Assembly (NCBI RefSeq): GCF_947487805.1
Contig: NZ_CANKXW010000001.1
Location: 1,061,580 to 1,125,579 of the forward strand
DNA from: an uncultured Tateyamaria sp.
Lineage (GTDB): Bacteria; Pseudomonadota; Alphaproteobacteria; Rhodobacterales; Rhodobacteraceae
Reading direction: 5' to 3'
DNA length: 64,000 nucleotides
Below, in pieces: positions 16,219 through 25,085 of the stretch (within the stretch, counting starts at the first letter, position 1; every line of letters begins with the position of its first letter). The notes under the pieces were generated by a model. It ran no database searches, was not told where the DNA came from, and saw nothing but the letters and a program-made list of their open reading frames with translations. A program made the position numbers and the translations under genes.

Positions 16219-18299
16219 TAAGATGCTGGCGGCTCGATGACGGGCGTCAGTCTTTGGTTCTCGGCTCTGACAGGGGCCGATTGGCGGAGGTCGTCTATTG
16301 GGGACCCCGCCTGCCGGACGAAGAAGACCTGACGACCCTCTATGAGGCCTATACCCTTGATGTGACGGGCGGAATGCTGGATGCGAATCCTGAACTCAGC
16401 ATCTGTCCAGAGGCCACGCGGTCCTTTCCGGGACAGCCCGGCCTGATCATCCGTGACGGGGACGGCACGCCGTTCCTGCCCAAGTTCTGTCTGGAACAGG
16501 CGGATCTGGGCGACGGCGTTCTGGTGCTGACCTATCTGGATCAGGACCGGACGCTGACCTATCGCGCGCGGTTCGCCATCGATCCTGCGACCCATATCAT
16601 CGAGGCCAGCGCCGAGGTGGAGGCCGACCGGCCCATGCACCTGCACTGGCTGTCGGCCCCGGTGTTTCCGGCGCCGCAGCTGGCGGATGAGATGATCGAT
16701 TTCGCGGGCCGCTGGTGTGGCGAATTCCAGATGAACCGCACGCCGTGGTCGCCGGGCATCCGATATCGCGAGAACCGCACGGGCCGGACGGGGCACGAAC
16801 ACTTCCCTGGCCTGATCGTGCCGGTTCGGGGCGCGTCGAATGCGTCGGGCCACGCCTATGCGTTCCATTATGGCTGGTCCGGTGGGCACCGTATGGTCGC
16901 CGAGGAATTGCCCGATGGCCGCCGCCAGATCCAGTTCGGGCACGCGGCGCGGGTCGAGGGATCGGCGCAGACATCCTTTGCCACGGGCAAGCTTTATGCC
17001 GTGTTTTCGGATGATGGTCTGAACGGCTGTGCGGTGGCGTTCCAGCGCCATTTGCGCGACCGGATTGTCACCTTCCCCCGGCCCGATGCGCCGCGCCCGG
17101 TGCATTACAACTGTTGGGAAGCGGTCTATTTCGATCACAATCTGAATGAGTTGAAGGACATTGCCGAACGTGCCGCCAAGCTGGGCGCGGAGCGCTTTGT
17201 TCTGGATGACGGATGGTTTGGCAACCGCGATGACGACACGCAGGCGTTGTCGGATTGGGAGGTTGATCCGAGGAAATATCCCGATGGTCTGACGCCGCTG
17301 ATCGATCACGTCAAATCGCTGGGCATGACCTTTGGCATCTGGTTCGAGCCGGAGATGATCAATCCGAACTCGGATATCTTCCGCGCGCATCCCGATTGGG
17401 CGCTGGGGGGCGAGGATCAGATCATGGGCCGTCAGCAGATGGCGCTGAACATGGCCCTGCCTGCGGTGCAGTCGTTCCTGTTTGCGCGCATCAGCGACAT
17501 CCTGAGCCGCCACGACATCGAGTATATCAAGTGGGACCACAACCGCGTGCTGCCGATGCCCGATGCGGCGCAAACGCGGGGGTCCTATACGTTGCTGGAC
17601 CGGTTGCGGCGCGAGTTTCCACATGTGGAGATTGAAAGCTGTGCCTCGGGGGGCGGGCGGATCGATTTCGGCATCATGGAGCGGACGCAGCGTGTGTGGC
17701 TGAGCGACAGCAATGACGCGGTCGAGCGGCTGCGCATTCAGCACAATGCGTCGATTTTCCTGCCGATGGCGGTGACCGGGTCCCATGTGGGCCCGCGCAC
17801 GTGCCACACCTCGGGGCGCACGCTGGACATCCGGTTCCGGGCCTGGGTGGCCGCACAGCGGCACATGGGGTTCGAGATGGACCCGCGCGAGTTGACGGAT
17901 GAGGAAGCGGGCGTTCTGACGGACGTGACCGCGTGGTGGAAGGGCAACCGCGACTGGATGACGCGCGCGGATATCCTGCGCCTCGACAGTGCGGACCCGG
18001 CGGTGTTTGCCGAGCAGCATCTTGAGGAAGGCGGCGGGCAGTTCGTTGTTTTCGCGGGCAAATCCGCGACGAGCGATCAGATCGCGCCACGGCCCCTGCG
18101 GCTGACGCGGCTGAGCCCCGAGGCCAAGTACCGGGTGGAGTTGATCAACCGCGAGGATGTAGATCAGCTGTCGCGCGGGCAAAATGCGCTCAAGACCGGG
18201 CCGTTCGTGGTGAGCGGGGCGTATTTGATGTACCATGGCCTGACATTGCCGTGGAGTTTTCCGGAACGGATGTGGGTCATCAAGGGCGACCTTGCCTGA
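16215..18299 (+). CDS. Alpha-galactosidase, GH36
   Basis: A 694-residue GH36 enzyme that releases galactose from alpha-galactosides. The start is a GTG overlapping the permease stop. Visible motifs: FVLDDGWFGNRDDD, FGIWFEPEMINP, nucleophile Asp441 in YIKWDHNRVL, ESCASGGGRIDF and acid/base Asp498 in LSDSNDA. No signal peptide is seen, so hydrolysis is cytoplasmic after uptake by the ABC transporter just upstream. The length fits family GH36. Confidence 0.94.
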   Translation: MIRCWRLDDGRQSLVLGSDRGRLAEVVYWGPRLPDEEDLTTLYEAYTLDVTGGMLDANPELSICPEATRSFPGQPGLIIRDGDGTPFLPKFCLEQADLGDGVLVLTYLDQDRTLTYRARFAIDPATHIIEASAEVEADRPMHLHWLSAPVFPAPQLADEMIDFAGRWCGEFQMNRTPWSPGIRYRENRTGRTGHEHFPGLIVPVRGASNASGHAYAFHYGWSGGHRMVAEELPDGRRQIQFGHAARVEGSAQTSFATGKLYAVFSDDGLNGCAVAFQRHLRDRIVTFPRPDAPRPVHYNCWEAVYFDHNLNELKDIAERAAKLGAERFVLDDGWFGNRDDDTQALSDWEVDPRKYPDGLTPLIDHVKSLGMTFGIWFEPEMINPNSDIFRAHPDWALGGEDQIMGRQQMALNMALPAVQSFLFARISDILSRHDIEYIKWDHNRVLPMPDAAQTRGSYTLLDRLRREFPHVEIESCASGGGRIDFGIMERTQRVWLSDSNDAVERLRIQHNASIFLPMAVTGSHVGPRTCHTSGRTLDIRFRAWVAAQRHMGFEMDPRELTDEEAGVLTDVTAWWKGNRDWMTRADILRLDSADPAVFAEQHLEEGGGQFVVFAGKSATSDQIAPRPLRLTRLSPEAKYRVELINREDVDQLSRGQNALKTGPFVVSGAYLMYHGLTLPWSFPERMWVIKGDLA

Positions 18300-18320
18300 C
18301 CTGCCAGAGAGAGTTGAGCC

Positions 18321-19091
18321 ATGAAAGACATTGCCACATTCCACGACCTTGCCGGGGCTTCGGTGTTCATCACCGGGGGCGGTTCAGGCATTGGCGCGTC
18401 GCTGACCGAGGGGTTTATCGAGCAGGGCGCCAAGGTGGCCTTTGTCGGGCGGTCGGATGCGACGGAATTTTGCGACGAGATGGAGGCCAAGCACGGGGTG
18501 CGGCCGTTGTTCATGCAGTGTGACATCACCGATACCGACCTGCTGAAGGCGTGCATCGATCAGGCGGCGGAGGCGCATGGGCCGATCACGGTGCTGGTGA
18601 ACAACGCGGCCAATGACAAGCGGCATGCGACGCTGGATGTGGACAGCGAATTCTGGGACTGGATGATTGCGATCAACCTCAAGGCCTATTTCTTTGCCTG
18701 TCAGGCGGTTGTGCCGGGCATGCGTGCGGCGGGCGGCGGGTCGATCATCAACTTTTCGTCCGTGAGCTACATGATGGGGAATGCGGGCTATCCGATCTAT
18801 ACGGCGGCCAACAGCGGCATCACGGGCATGAGCCGCAGCCTCGCGCGCGAGTTCGGGCCCGACAAGATCCGGGTGAACGCGCTGGCGCCGGGCTGGGTGC
18901 TGACGCAGAAACAGCTGGACATGTGGGCCACGCCCGAGGGGCTGGAGGCGCATATGGACCGGCAGTGTCTGAAAGAACATCTTGAGCCGCGCGACATCGT
19001 GGGCACGACCCTGTTCATGGCCTCTGAGGCCAGCCGGATGATGACCGGTCAGGCCATGGTGGTGGACGGCGGCGTGGTGGTGACGGGCTGA
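18321..19091 (+). CDS. SDR, probable aldose (galactose) 1-dehydrogenase
   Basis: A 256-residue SDR. The cofactor motif TGGGSGIGAS, VLVNNAANDKRH, the catalytic Ser in NFSSVSYMMG and the C-terminal KIRVNALAPGWVLTQKQ with TPEGLEAH resemble the Caulobacter xylose dehydrogenase type, whose members oxidise aldoses to lactones. In this operon the substrate would be galactose freed by the two galactosidases. Oddity: the usual Y-x-x-x-K reads Y-T-A-A-N, so the catalytic lysine is Asn. The stop overlaps dgoK by one base. Confidence 0.82.
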   Translation: MKDIATFHDLAGASVFITGGGSGIGASLTEGFIEQGAKVAFVGRSDATEFCDEMEAKHGVRPLFMQCDITDTDLLKACIDQAAEAHGPITVLVNNAANDKRHATLDVDSEFWDWMIAINLKAYFFACQAVVPGMRAAGGGSIINFSSVSYMMGNAGYPIYTAANSGITGMSRSLAREFGPDKIRVNALAPGWVLTQKQLDMWATPEGLEAHMDRQCLKEHLEPRDIVGTTLFMASEASRMMTGQAMVVDGGVVVTG

Positions 19092-19981
19092 TGGCGGATG
19101 TGGCGTGGATCGCGGTGGACTGGGGCACGACGCAGCTGCGCGCGTGGCTGATGGGCCGCGATGGCGTCGTGCTGGACCGTCGGCAATCAGGGCGCGGCAT
19201 GGGCGGGCTGGATCGCGACGGGTTTCAGCCTGCGCTGCTGGCGCTGATCGGTGACGTGCTGCCCGCGCCCGTGCTGGCTTGCGGCATGGTCGGATCGCGG
19301 CAGGGCTGGCAAGAGGCCCCTTATGCCACCACCCCTTGCACCCCGCCGGGTGCAGCAGAGGCCGTGCAGGTACCTGACACGGATTTGAACGTGCGCATCC
19401 TGCCGGGTGTCAAACAGGACAGACCCGCCGACGTCATGCGCGGCGAGGAGACCCAGATTGCGGGCTATCTGGCCACCTATCCGCAGTTCGACGGCGTCAT
19501 CTGCCTGCCGGGCACCCATACCAAGTGGGTGCATGTCAGCGCGGGCGAAATCGTCAGCTTTCGGACGGCCATGACGGGGGAGATGTTCTCGCTCTTGTCC
19601 ACGCAATCGGTGCTGCGCCATTCGGTGGGCGGCGGCTGGGACAAGGCGAGCTTTGACGCGGGCGTTGATCAGGCGCTGTCGCGGCCCGAGGCGCTGGCCG
19701 CGTCGCTCTTTTCGCTGCGGGCCGAAGGGCTGCTGGCCGGTCTCAACCCCGATGCCGCACGCGCGCGTCTGTCCGGGTTGTTGATCGGGGCCGAACTGGC
19801 CGCGATGCGGCCCTATTGGCTGGGCCAGCAGGTTGCGATGATCGGGGCCGAGGCGCTGAGCCGCGCCTATATCACCGCGCTGGAGGCGCAGGGCGTGCCG
19901 ACCCACATGGCGGGCGTCGAGGAAATGACATTGGCAGGCCTGACCGCCGCCTACACCCAGATTTACGGAGAGGCCGCATGA
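19091..19981 (+). CDS. dgoK: 2-dehydro-3-deoxygalactonokinase
   Basis: A 296-residue kinase that phosphorylates 2-keto-3-deoxygalactonate with ATP, the third stage of the De Ley-Doudoroff pathway. The N-terminal VDWGTTQLRAWLM is the family ATPase signature; GEETQIAGYLA and LPGTHTKWVHV are also typical. It overlaps the SDR (TGATG) and dgoA (ATGA). The dehydratase that makes its substrate (DgoD) is not in the window. Confidence 0.94.
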   Translation: MADVAWIAVDWGTTQLRAWLMGRDGVVLDRRQSGRGMGGLDRDGFQPALLALIGDVLPAPVLACGMVGSRQGWQEAPYATTPCTPPGAAEAVQVPDTDLNVRILPGVKQDRPADVMRGEETQIAGYLATYPQFDGVICLPGTHTKWVHVSAGEIVSFRTAMTGEMFSLLSTQSVLRHSVGGGWDKASFDAGVDQALSRPEALAASLFSLRAEGLLAGLNPDAARARLSGLLIGAELAAMRPYWLGQQVAMIGAEALSRAYITALEAQGVPTHMAGVEEMTLAGLTAAYTQIYGEAA

Positions 19982-20580
19982 GCCGAGAGATTATTGCCAT
20001 CCTGCGTGGCATCACCCCGGATGAGGCCGTCCCGGTCGCAGACGCGCTGGTCGATGCCGGGATCACCCGGATCGAAGTGCCGCTGAACTCGCCCGATCCC
20101 TTTGACAGCATTGGCAAAATGCTGGACGCCCATGGCGATGCCGCGATGATCGGCGCGGGCACCGTTCTGGATGTGTGCGACGTTGAACGCCTGCACGAGA
20201 TGGGCGCGCACATGGTGGTGTCGCCCGATGCCAATGCCAGCGTGATCGTGGCCACGAAACAGGCGGGGATGCTGTCCTTTCCGGGGGTGATGACGCCCAC
20301 CGAATGCTTTGCCGCGCTGCATGCGGGGGCGGATGGGCTGAAGCTGTTTCCCGCGTCCCTTTTGGGTGTCGAGGGCCTCAAAGCCATTGGCGCGGTCTTG
20401 CCCAAGGGCACCAAGACCTATGCCGTGGGCGGTGTGGGGCCTGCAAATTTCGCGGACTGGTTTGCCGCCGGTATAACCGGGTTTGGCATCGGGTCGGCGC
20501 TTTATAAACCGGGGATGTCCGTGGCGGATGTGGCGAGCCGTGCCGCCGACATGGTCGCTGCCTACGACGCGGGCCAATGA
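19978..20580 (+). CDS. dgoA: 2-dehydro-3-deoxy-6-phosphogalactonate aldolase
   Basis: A 200-residue class I aldolase that splits KDPGal into pyruvate and glyceraldehyde 3-phosphate. The Schiff-base lysine is Lys122 in DGLKLFPAS; ILRGITPDEA, RIEVPLNSPDP and GAGTVLD are family motifs. The ATG lies in ATGA overlap with dgoK and its own stop overlaps the lactonase start the same way. It ends the catabolic branch that begins with galactose oxidation. Confidence 0.94.
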   Translation: MSREIIAILRGITPDEAVPVADALVDAGITRIEVPLNSPDPFDSIGKMLDAHGDAAMIGAGTVLDVCDVERLHEMGAHMVVSPDANASVIVATKQAGMLSFPGVMTPTECFAALHAGADGLKLFPASLLGVEGLKAIGAVLPKGTKTYAVGGVGPANFADWFAAGITGFGIGSALYKPGMSVADVASRAADMVAAYDAGQ

Positions 20581-21416
20581 CCGGCGCGCAGGTGGCGGTG
20601 TTCGACGACCAGCGCTGTGCGCTGGGCGAGGGGCCGATCTGGCACCCTGAACGCAAAGCCTTATTCTGGTTTGATATTCTGGGAAAGACGCTCTTTGCCA
20701 AGGGCGAGACGCGGCAGGCGTGGCAGTTTGACGAATATGTCTCTGCCGCCGGATGGGTCGACCATGACACGCTGTTGATGGCGTCGGCCACGGGGCTGTG
20801 GCGGTTTGATATTACCACCGGCGCGCGCGATCTGGTTGTCGGGCTGGAGGCGGACAATGCGGTCACGCGGTCCAATGACGGGCGCGCCGATCCGCAAGGT
20901 GGCTTCTGGATCGGGACGATGGGTGTGGGTGCAGAGCCGCACGCCGGGGCGATCTATCGGTTTTATCGCGGAGAGTTGCGGCAGCTCTTTGACCGGATCA
21001 CGATATCCAACGCGATCTGTTTTGCCGCTGACGGGCGGACGGCCTATTTCACCGACACGTTTTCGCAGCGTATTCAGCGGGTTGCGCTGGATGCTGACGG
21101 CTGGCCTGCGGGCGCGCCGGAGGCGTTCATTGACCTGCGCGCTGACGGGTTGAACCCGGATGGCTGTGTGGTGGATGCGGGCGGAAACCTGTGGAACGCG
21201 CAATGGGGTGTGGGGCGGGTGGCCTGTTATGGTGCGGATGGCGCGTTCCTGCGCAGCATTGCCTTGCCCGCGAGCCAGACGACCTGTCCGGCCTTTGATG
21301 GCACGCGGATGTTTGTCACCTCTGCCGCGCAGGGTGCGGACGAGCGCCAAGGCGGCATGACCTTTGAAATCGAGGCTGGCGTGATGGGCCAGCGGGAACA
21401 TCAGGTGATCCTATGA
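20577..21416 (+). CDS. SMP-30/gluconolactonase family lactonase
   Basis: A 279-residue six-bladed propeller of the SMP-30 family. The metal-ligand segments are ALGEGPIWH near residue 15, SNDGRADPQGGFWIGTMG, and NPDGCVVDAGGNLW. In this operon it most likely opens galactonolactone made by the aldose dehydrogenase. No signal peptide is present, so it acts in the cytoplasm. It overlaps dgoA and the beta-galactosidase gene through ATGA junctions. Confidence 0.9.
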   Translation: MTGAQVAVFDDQRCALGEGPIWHPERKALFWFDILGKTLFAKGETRQAWQFDEYVSAAGWVDHDTLLMASATGLWRFDITTGARDLVVGLEADNAVTRSNDGRADPQGGFWIGTMGVGAEPHAGAIYRFYRGELRQLFDRITISNAICFAADGRTAYFTDTFSQRIQRVALDADGWPAGAPEAFIDLRADGLNPDGCVVDAGGNLWNAQWGVGRVACYGADGAFLRSIALPASQTTCPAFDGTRMFVTSAAQGADERQGGMTFEIEAGVMGQREHQVIL

Positions 21417-23332
21417 AGCGGACCTTGGGCGTTTGTTATTACCCCGAACACTGGCCAGAGGCGCAGTGGGCCGAGGATGCCGCGCGGATGGCCGATCTGG
21501 GCCTGACATGGGTGCGCATTGGTGAGTTCGCGTGGAAGCGGATGGAGCCGGTGGAGGGCACCTATGACTGGGGTTGGTTGGACCGCGCGATCGAGACATT
21601 GGGGGCCGCGGGGCTCAAGGTTGTGCTGGGCACGCCCACGGCCACGCCGCCTGCCTGGGTCGTGGCCAAGCATCCGGGCATGTTGCCTGTGGATGCAGAG
21701 GGGCGCGTGCGCGGCTACGGGTCGCGACGGCATTACTGTTTTTCCCATGCGGGATATCTGGAGGAGTGCCGCCGGATCGTGACGGCGATGGCCAAGCGAT
21801 ACGGGCGCAACGGGCACGTCGCTGCGTGGCAGACGGACAATGAGTATAGCTGTCACGACACGGTGCTGAGCTATTCCGATGCCGCGCGCGATGCGTTCCG
21901 CGACTGGCTGCGGGCGCAGTTTCCGGGGGCGGGCAATGACGGGGATATCGCGGCGCTGAACGCGGCCTGGGGCAATGTGTTCTGGTCGATGGATTACGAC
22001 GATTTCGATCAGATTGGCCTGCCCAACCTGACCGTAACAGAGGTGAACCCGGCGCATGCCCATGCGTTCCGGCGGTTTGCGTCCGATCAGGTGGTGGCGT
22101 TCAACCGGGCGCAGGTGGATATTCTGCGGGCCCATTCGGATGCGCCGATTGCGCACAACTACATGGGGCGGATCACGGATTTCGACCACTTCAAGGTGGG
22201 TGCGGATCTGGATATCGCGTCGTGGGATTCCTATCCTCTGGGGTTTCTGGAGGACCGGTCGGGGGCTGGTGACGCGCATCAGCGTGCCTATGCGCGACAG
22301 GGGGATCCGGATTTTCAGGCCTTTCACCATGATCTCTATCGTGCCGTGGGGCGTGAGGGCCGTTGGTGGGTGATGGAGCAGCAGCCCGGCCCGGTGAACT
22401 GGGCGCCGTACAATCCGGCCCCCTTGCCGGGTATGGTGCGGTTGTGGACGTGGGAGGCCTTTGCCCATGGGGCGGAGGCGGTGTGCTATTTCCGCTGGCG
22501 TCAGGCGCCGTTTGCGCAGGAGCAGATGCATGCCGGCCTGTTGCGCCCCGATTCCGCGGAGGCCGAGGCGTTTGGTGAGGCCCGGCAGGTGATGGCAGAG
22601 CTGGCAGGGTCGCCGGATGTGGAGGTGGCGCAGGCGCCTGTTGCGATCCTGTTCGACTACGATGCCGATGCGGCCTGGGCGGTGCAGCCGCACGGGGCGG
22701 GGCTGAGCTATTTCGGGCTGGTATTTGACTGGTACCGGGCGTGCCGCAAGCTGGGGCTGTCGGTGGATATCGTTCCGGTGACGTGCCGCGATTTTGACGG
22801 GTATGATCTGGTGCTGGCGCCGGGGTTGATGCACATGGCGGAAGATCTAAAAACCGCGCTGGAGGCGGCGGAGGGTCAGGTGATCGTGGGGCCGCGGTCG
22901 GGCGCGCGGGATGCGCATTTCTGCATCCCCACGCCTCTGCCGCCCGCGTGGCCGGGCAGTGATCTGGCCGTGTCGCGGGTGCAGTCGATGCGACCTGACA
23001 TGCCGCTCGATGTGGCGGGGGGTGGTCAGATCATCGGCTATCTTGAACAGCTTGAGGGCGGTAGCGACGTCGTGATGACGACCGAAGAGGGCGCGCCGGT
23101 GGCGGTGCGCTGCGGTGCGCGCACGGTCTATGTAGGCGGCTGGGGCGATGATGACGCGCATATGCGCCTGATCCGCGAACTGGCCCCCGCGCTTGAGACA
23201 GTGGAGATGCCCGAAGGGGTGCGCCGCCGCGCGGCGGGGGGCGAGGAGTTCTGGTTCAACTATGCGGCCCACGCGGCCCAGGTCGACGGGCAACTCCTGC
23301 CGCCCGCCGGTGTCTTACGCAAACAGCGGTGA
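21413..23332 (+). CDS. Beta-galactosidase, GH42
   Basis: A 639-residue GH42 enzyme. The start LGVCYYPEHWPEAQWAED is typical; the acid/base is Glu144 in WQTDNEYSCH and the nucleophile Glu322 in WWVMEQQPGPVNW. A trimerisation-like domain follows from about residue 390 (VAILFDYDADAAW). No signal peptide is seen. It is the last gene of the operon and gives it activity on beta- as well as alpha-galactosides. It meets the minus-strand otnI gene end to end with no gap. Confidence 0.94.
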   Translation: MKRTLGVCYYPEHWPEAQWAEDAARMADLGLTWVRIGEFAWKRMEPVEGTYDWGWLDRAIETLGAAGLKVVLGTPTATPPAWVVAKHPGMLPVDAEGRVRGYGSRRHYCFSHAGYLEECRRIVTAMAKRYGRNGHVAAWQTDNEYSCHDTVLSYSDAARDAFRDWLRAQFPGAGNDGDIAALNAAWGNVFWSMDYDDFDQIGLPNLTVTEVNPAHAHAFRRFASDQVVAFNRAQVDILRAHSDAPIAHNYMGRITDFDHFKVGADLDIASWDSYPLGFLEDRSGAGDAHQRAYARQGDPDFQAFHHDLYRAVGREGRWWVMEQQPGPVNWAPYNPAPLPGMVRLWTWEAFAHGAEAVCYFRWRQAPFAQEQMHAGLLRPDSAEAEAFGEARQVMAELAGSPDVEVAQAPVAILFDYDADAAWAVQPHGAGLSYFGLVFDWYRACRKLGLSVDIVPVTCRDFDGYDLVLAPGLMHMAEDLKTALEAAEGQVIVGPRSGARDAHFCIPTPLPPAWPGSDLAVSRVQSMRPDMPLDVAGGGQIIGYLEQLEGGSDVVMTTEEGAPVAVRCGARTVYVGGWGDDDAHMRLIRELAPALETVEMPEGVRRRAAGGEEFWFNYAAHAAQVDGQLLPPAGVLRKQR

Positions 23333-24082
23333 TCAGCCGCGTGCGGTGCTGAGCCAGCCCAGGGTCGCGTCGGTGTCGCCGCCGGGTTTGTATTCCGCAC
23401 CCAGCGGCGCGGGCCAGGCGGCCAGATGGGCAAAGATCGTAGCGTAGTCCAACTCTCCGTGATCGGGCGCACCCCGGTCGGGCACGGAGGCGAACTGGAT
23501 ATGGCCGATCAGGTCGTGCAGGTCATCGAGCCGGGTGAGGATGTCGCCCTCGGTCCGGCCCACGTGGTAGCAGTCGAACATCAGCTTGAGATTGGGCGCG
23601 CCCACCTCGGTGATCAGGGCGCGCGCCTGATCGGTCGTTTGCAGGAAATAGCCGGGCGCATCGTGGCGGTTCAGCGGCTCGATCAGGATCTTGCGAGACG
23701 TCGCCGCGCAGGCATGGCGCAGGTTGTCCACAAAGGTCGCATGCGCCTGCGCGCCACTGGCAAAGCCGCACATGACGTGGATCGCGCCCGCATCCACAAC
23801 ATCGGCATAGGCAATCGCCTGATCAATGGCGGCGCGCGCGTCAGCCACGCGGTCGGGCAGGGCGGCCAGCCCGTTTTCACCCGCCGCCACATCGCCGCGC
23901 GACGTGTTCAGGCCCAGCATGGGCAGGCCGGTGGCGTCTAGGGCGGCACGCACATCCGCGGCGGGCGTGTCATAGGGCCAGTGGCATTCCACCGCGTCAA
24001 AGCCGGCGGCGTGGGCCGCGTGGATCGCATCGGGCAACGGGCGGTCGGCCCAGAGAAATCCGAGATTGGCGGAAAATTTCAT
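23333..24082 (-). CDS. otnI: Hydroxypyruvate isomerase-like TIM barrel, probable 2-oxo-tetronate isomerase
   Basis: A 249-residue TIM-barrel isomerase of the Hyi/OtnI family. MKFSANLGFLW at the start, the metal-ligand Glu in ILIEPLNRHD, the Asp/His in LMFDCYHVGRTEGD and the last Glu in GELDY are visible. OtnI interconverts 2-oxo- and 3-oxo-tetronate in four-carbon acid sugar breakdown. It overlaps the upstream ltnD-like gene by four bases. Hydroxypyruvate isomerase activity cannot be excluded, but the pairing with ltnD favours OtnI. Confidence 0.82.
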   Translation of the reverse strand: MKFSANLGFLWADRPLPDAIHAAHAAGFDAVECHWPYDTPAADVRAALDATGLPMLGLNTSRGDVAAGENGLAALPDRVADARAAIDQAIAYADVVDAGAIHVMCGFASGAQAHATFVDNLRHACAATSRKILIEPLNRHDAPGYFLQTTDQARALITEVGAPNLKLMFDCYHVGRTEGDILTRLDDLHDLIGHIQFASVPDRGAPDHGELDYATIFAHLAAWPAPLGAEYKPGGDTDATLGWLSTARG

Positions 24083-24978
24083 GTGTTCTCTCCGGGCAGG
24101 GTCAGGCCTGCGTTGCGGGCATAAACCTTGGCTACGGCGGCGTCATCCTCGCCACCCAGTCCCATCCCGGCGGCGGCGACGAACTGTTGCAGCGCCACGG
24201 CGGTGATCGGCGCGCTGAACTGCGCGGATTTCGCGATGTCCAGCACGATACCCAGATCCTTGGGCCAGATGTTGACCGAACTGTGGGGGGTGTAGTCCCC
24301 GGCCACGATATGCGGCGCGCGGTTTTCGAGCATCCAGCTGGAGCCTGCGCATTTGCTGATGACCTCGACGAACTGCGCAGGGTCAACGCCCTGGGTCATG
24401 CCAAAGGTTAACGCCTCGGCCATGGTGGCGATGTGCACACCAGCGAGCAGTTGGTTGACGGCCTTCATCGCGGAGCCGGGGCCTGCGACATCGCCCAGCC
24501 GGAACACGGTTTCGGCGGTGGCCTCAAGGATGCCTGCGGCGGCGTCAAAGGCGGCGGGGGTGCCTGCGGCCATGATCGACAGTGCGCCCTGGGCGGCCTT
24601 GACCGATCCGCCAGAGATCGGCGCGTCCAGATAGTGGACGCCGTGCGCCTCGCAGCGCGCCGCCATGTCACGGGCAAAATCCGGGGGCACGGTGGCGCAG
24701 GCCATGACGACCGCGCCCTTTTGCAGCCGTGGCACCACGCCGTCCGCACCAAAAAGGACAGTTTCGGTCTGGGCCGCGTTCAGCACCACGACGATCACCG
24801 CATCAAGCGTGCCCGCGACCTCGGCCAGCGTGCCCGGCGCGCCGCCGTCTGCGCGGAAGCGGTCCACCTGTGCGGCGGCCACGTCAAAGCCGTGGGTGAC
24901 GTGGCCAGCGGCAAGGCAGGACGTGGCGATGCCATATCCCATCGAGCCAAGGCCGATGACTGCGGTGGTGTGGGGCAT
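24079..24978 (-). CDS. ltnD: NAD-dependent L-threonate dehydrogenase homologue (copy 1)
   Basis: A 299-residue beta-hydroxyacid dehydrogenase. The Rossmann motif VIGLGSMGYGIA, substrate motif DAPISGG and catalytic Lys in GPGSAMKAVNQLL are intact. AGGAG 6 bases before the ATG at 24978 supports this start. Family members oxidise L-threonate or D-erythronate at C2. It is coupled to otnI. A close paralogue lies at 39115-40011; the two are much more alike in their last ~130 residues than in the first half. Confidence 0.85.
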   Translation of the reverse strand: MPHTTAVIGLGSMGYGIATSCLAAGHVTHGFDVAAAQVDRFRADGGAPGTLAEVAGTLDAVIVVVLNAAQTETVLFGADGVVPRLQKGAVVMACATVPPDFARDMAARCEAHGVHYLDAPISGGSVKAAQGALSIMAAGTPAAFDAAAGILEATAETVFRLGDVAGPGSAMKAVNQLLAGVHIATMAEALTFGMTQGVDPAQFVEVISKCAGSSWMLENRAPHIVAGDYTPHSSVNIWPKDLGIVLDIAKSAQFSAPITAVALQQFVAAAGMGLGGEDDAAVAKVYARNAGLTLPGENT

Positions 24979-25044
24979 GGTCGTCTCCTGCGGTGCGGTT
25001 TGCGCTATCATGGGCATTGACCGGCAAAGGGCAAGGGACGTGAT

Positions 25045-25072
25045 GGCCCCGGCGGTGTCCTCCGCCGGGGCC
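25045..25072 (-). terminator. Strong hairpin after the molybdenum hydroxylase gene
   Basis: GGCCCCGGCGG, a 6-base loop and CCGCCGGGGCC form a perfect 11-bp stem 13 bases past the stop of the large hydroxylase subunit. There is no T-run, so termination would need help. The remainder of the gap to ltnD holds only the AGGAG site. Confidence 0.6.
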
Positions 25073-25085
25073 CCGTGTTCAGGTG

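Noticed and set aside
15792-18344. Very long open frame on the minus strand opposite the alpha-galactosidase
   Set aside because: The plus strand encodes a full GH36 enzyme with all catalytic motifs. The minus frame has an Arg/His/Pro-rich, family-less translation typical of antisense frames in high-GC DNA.
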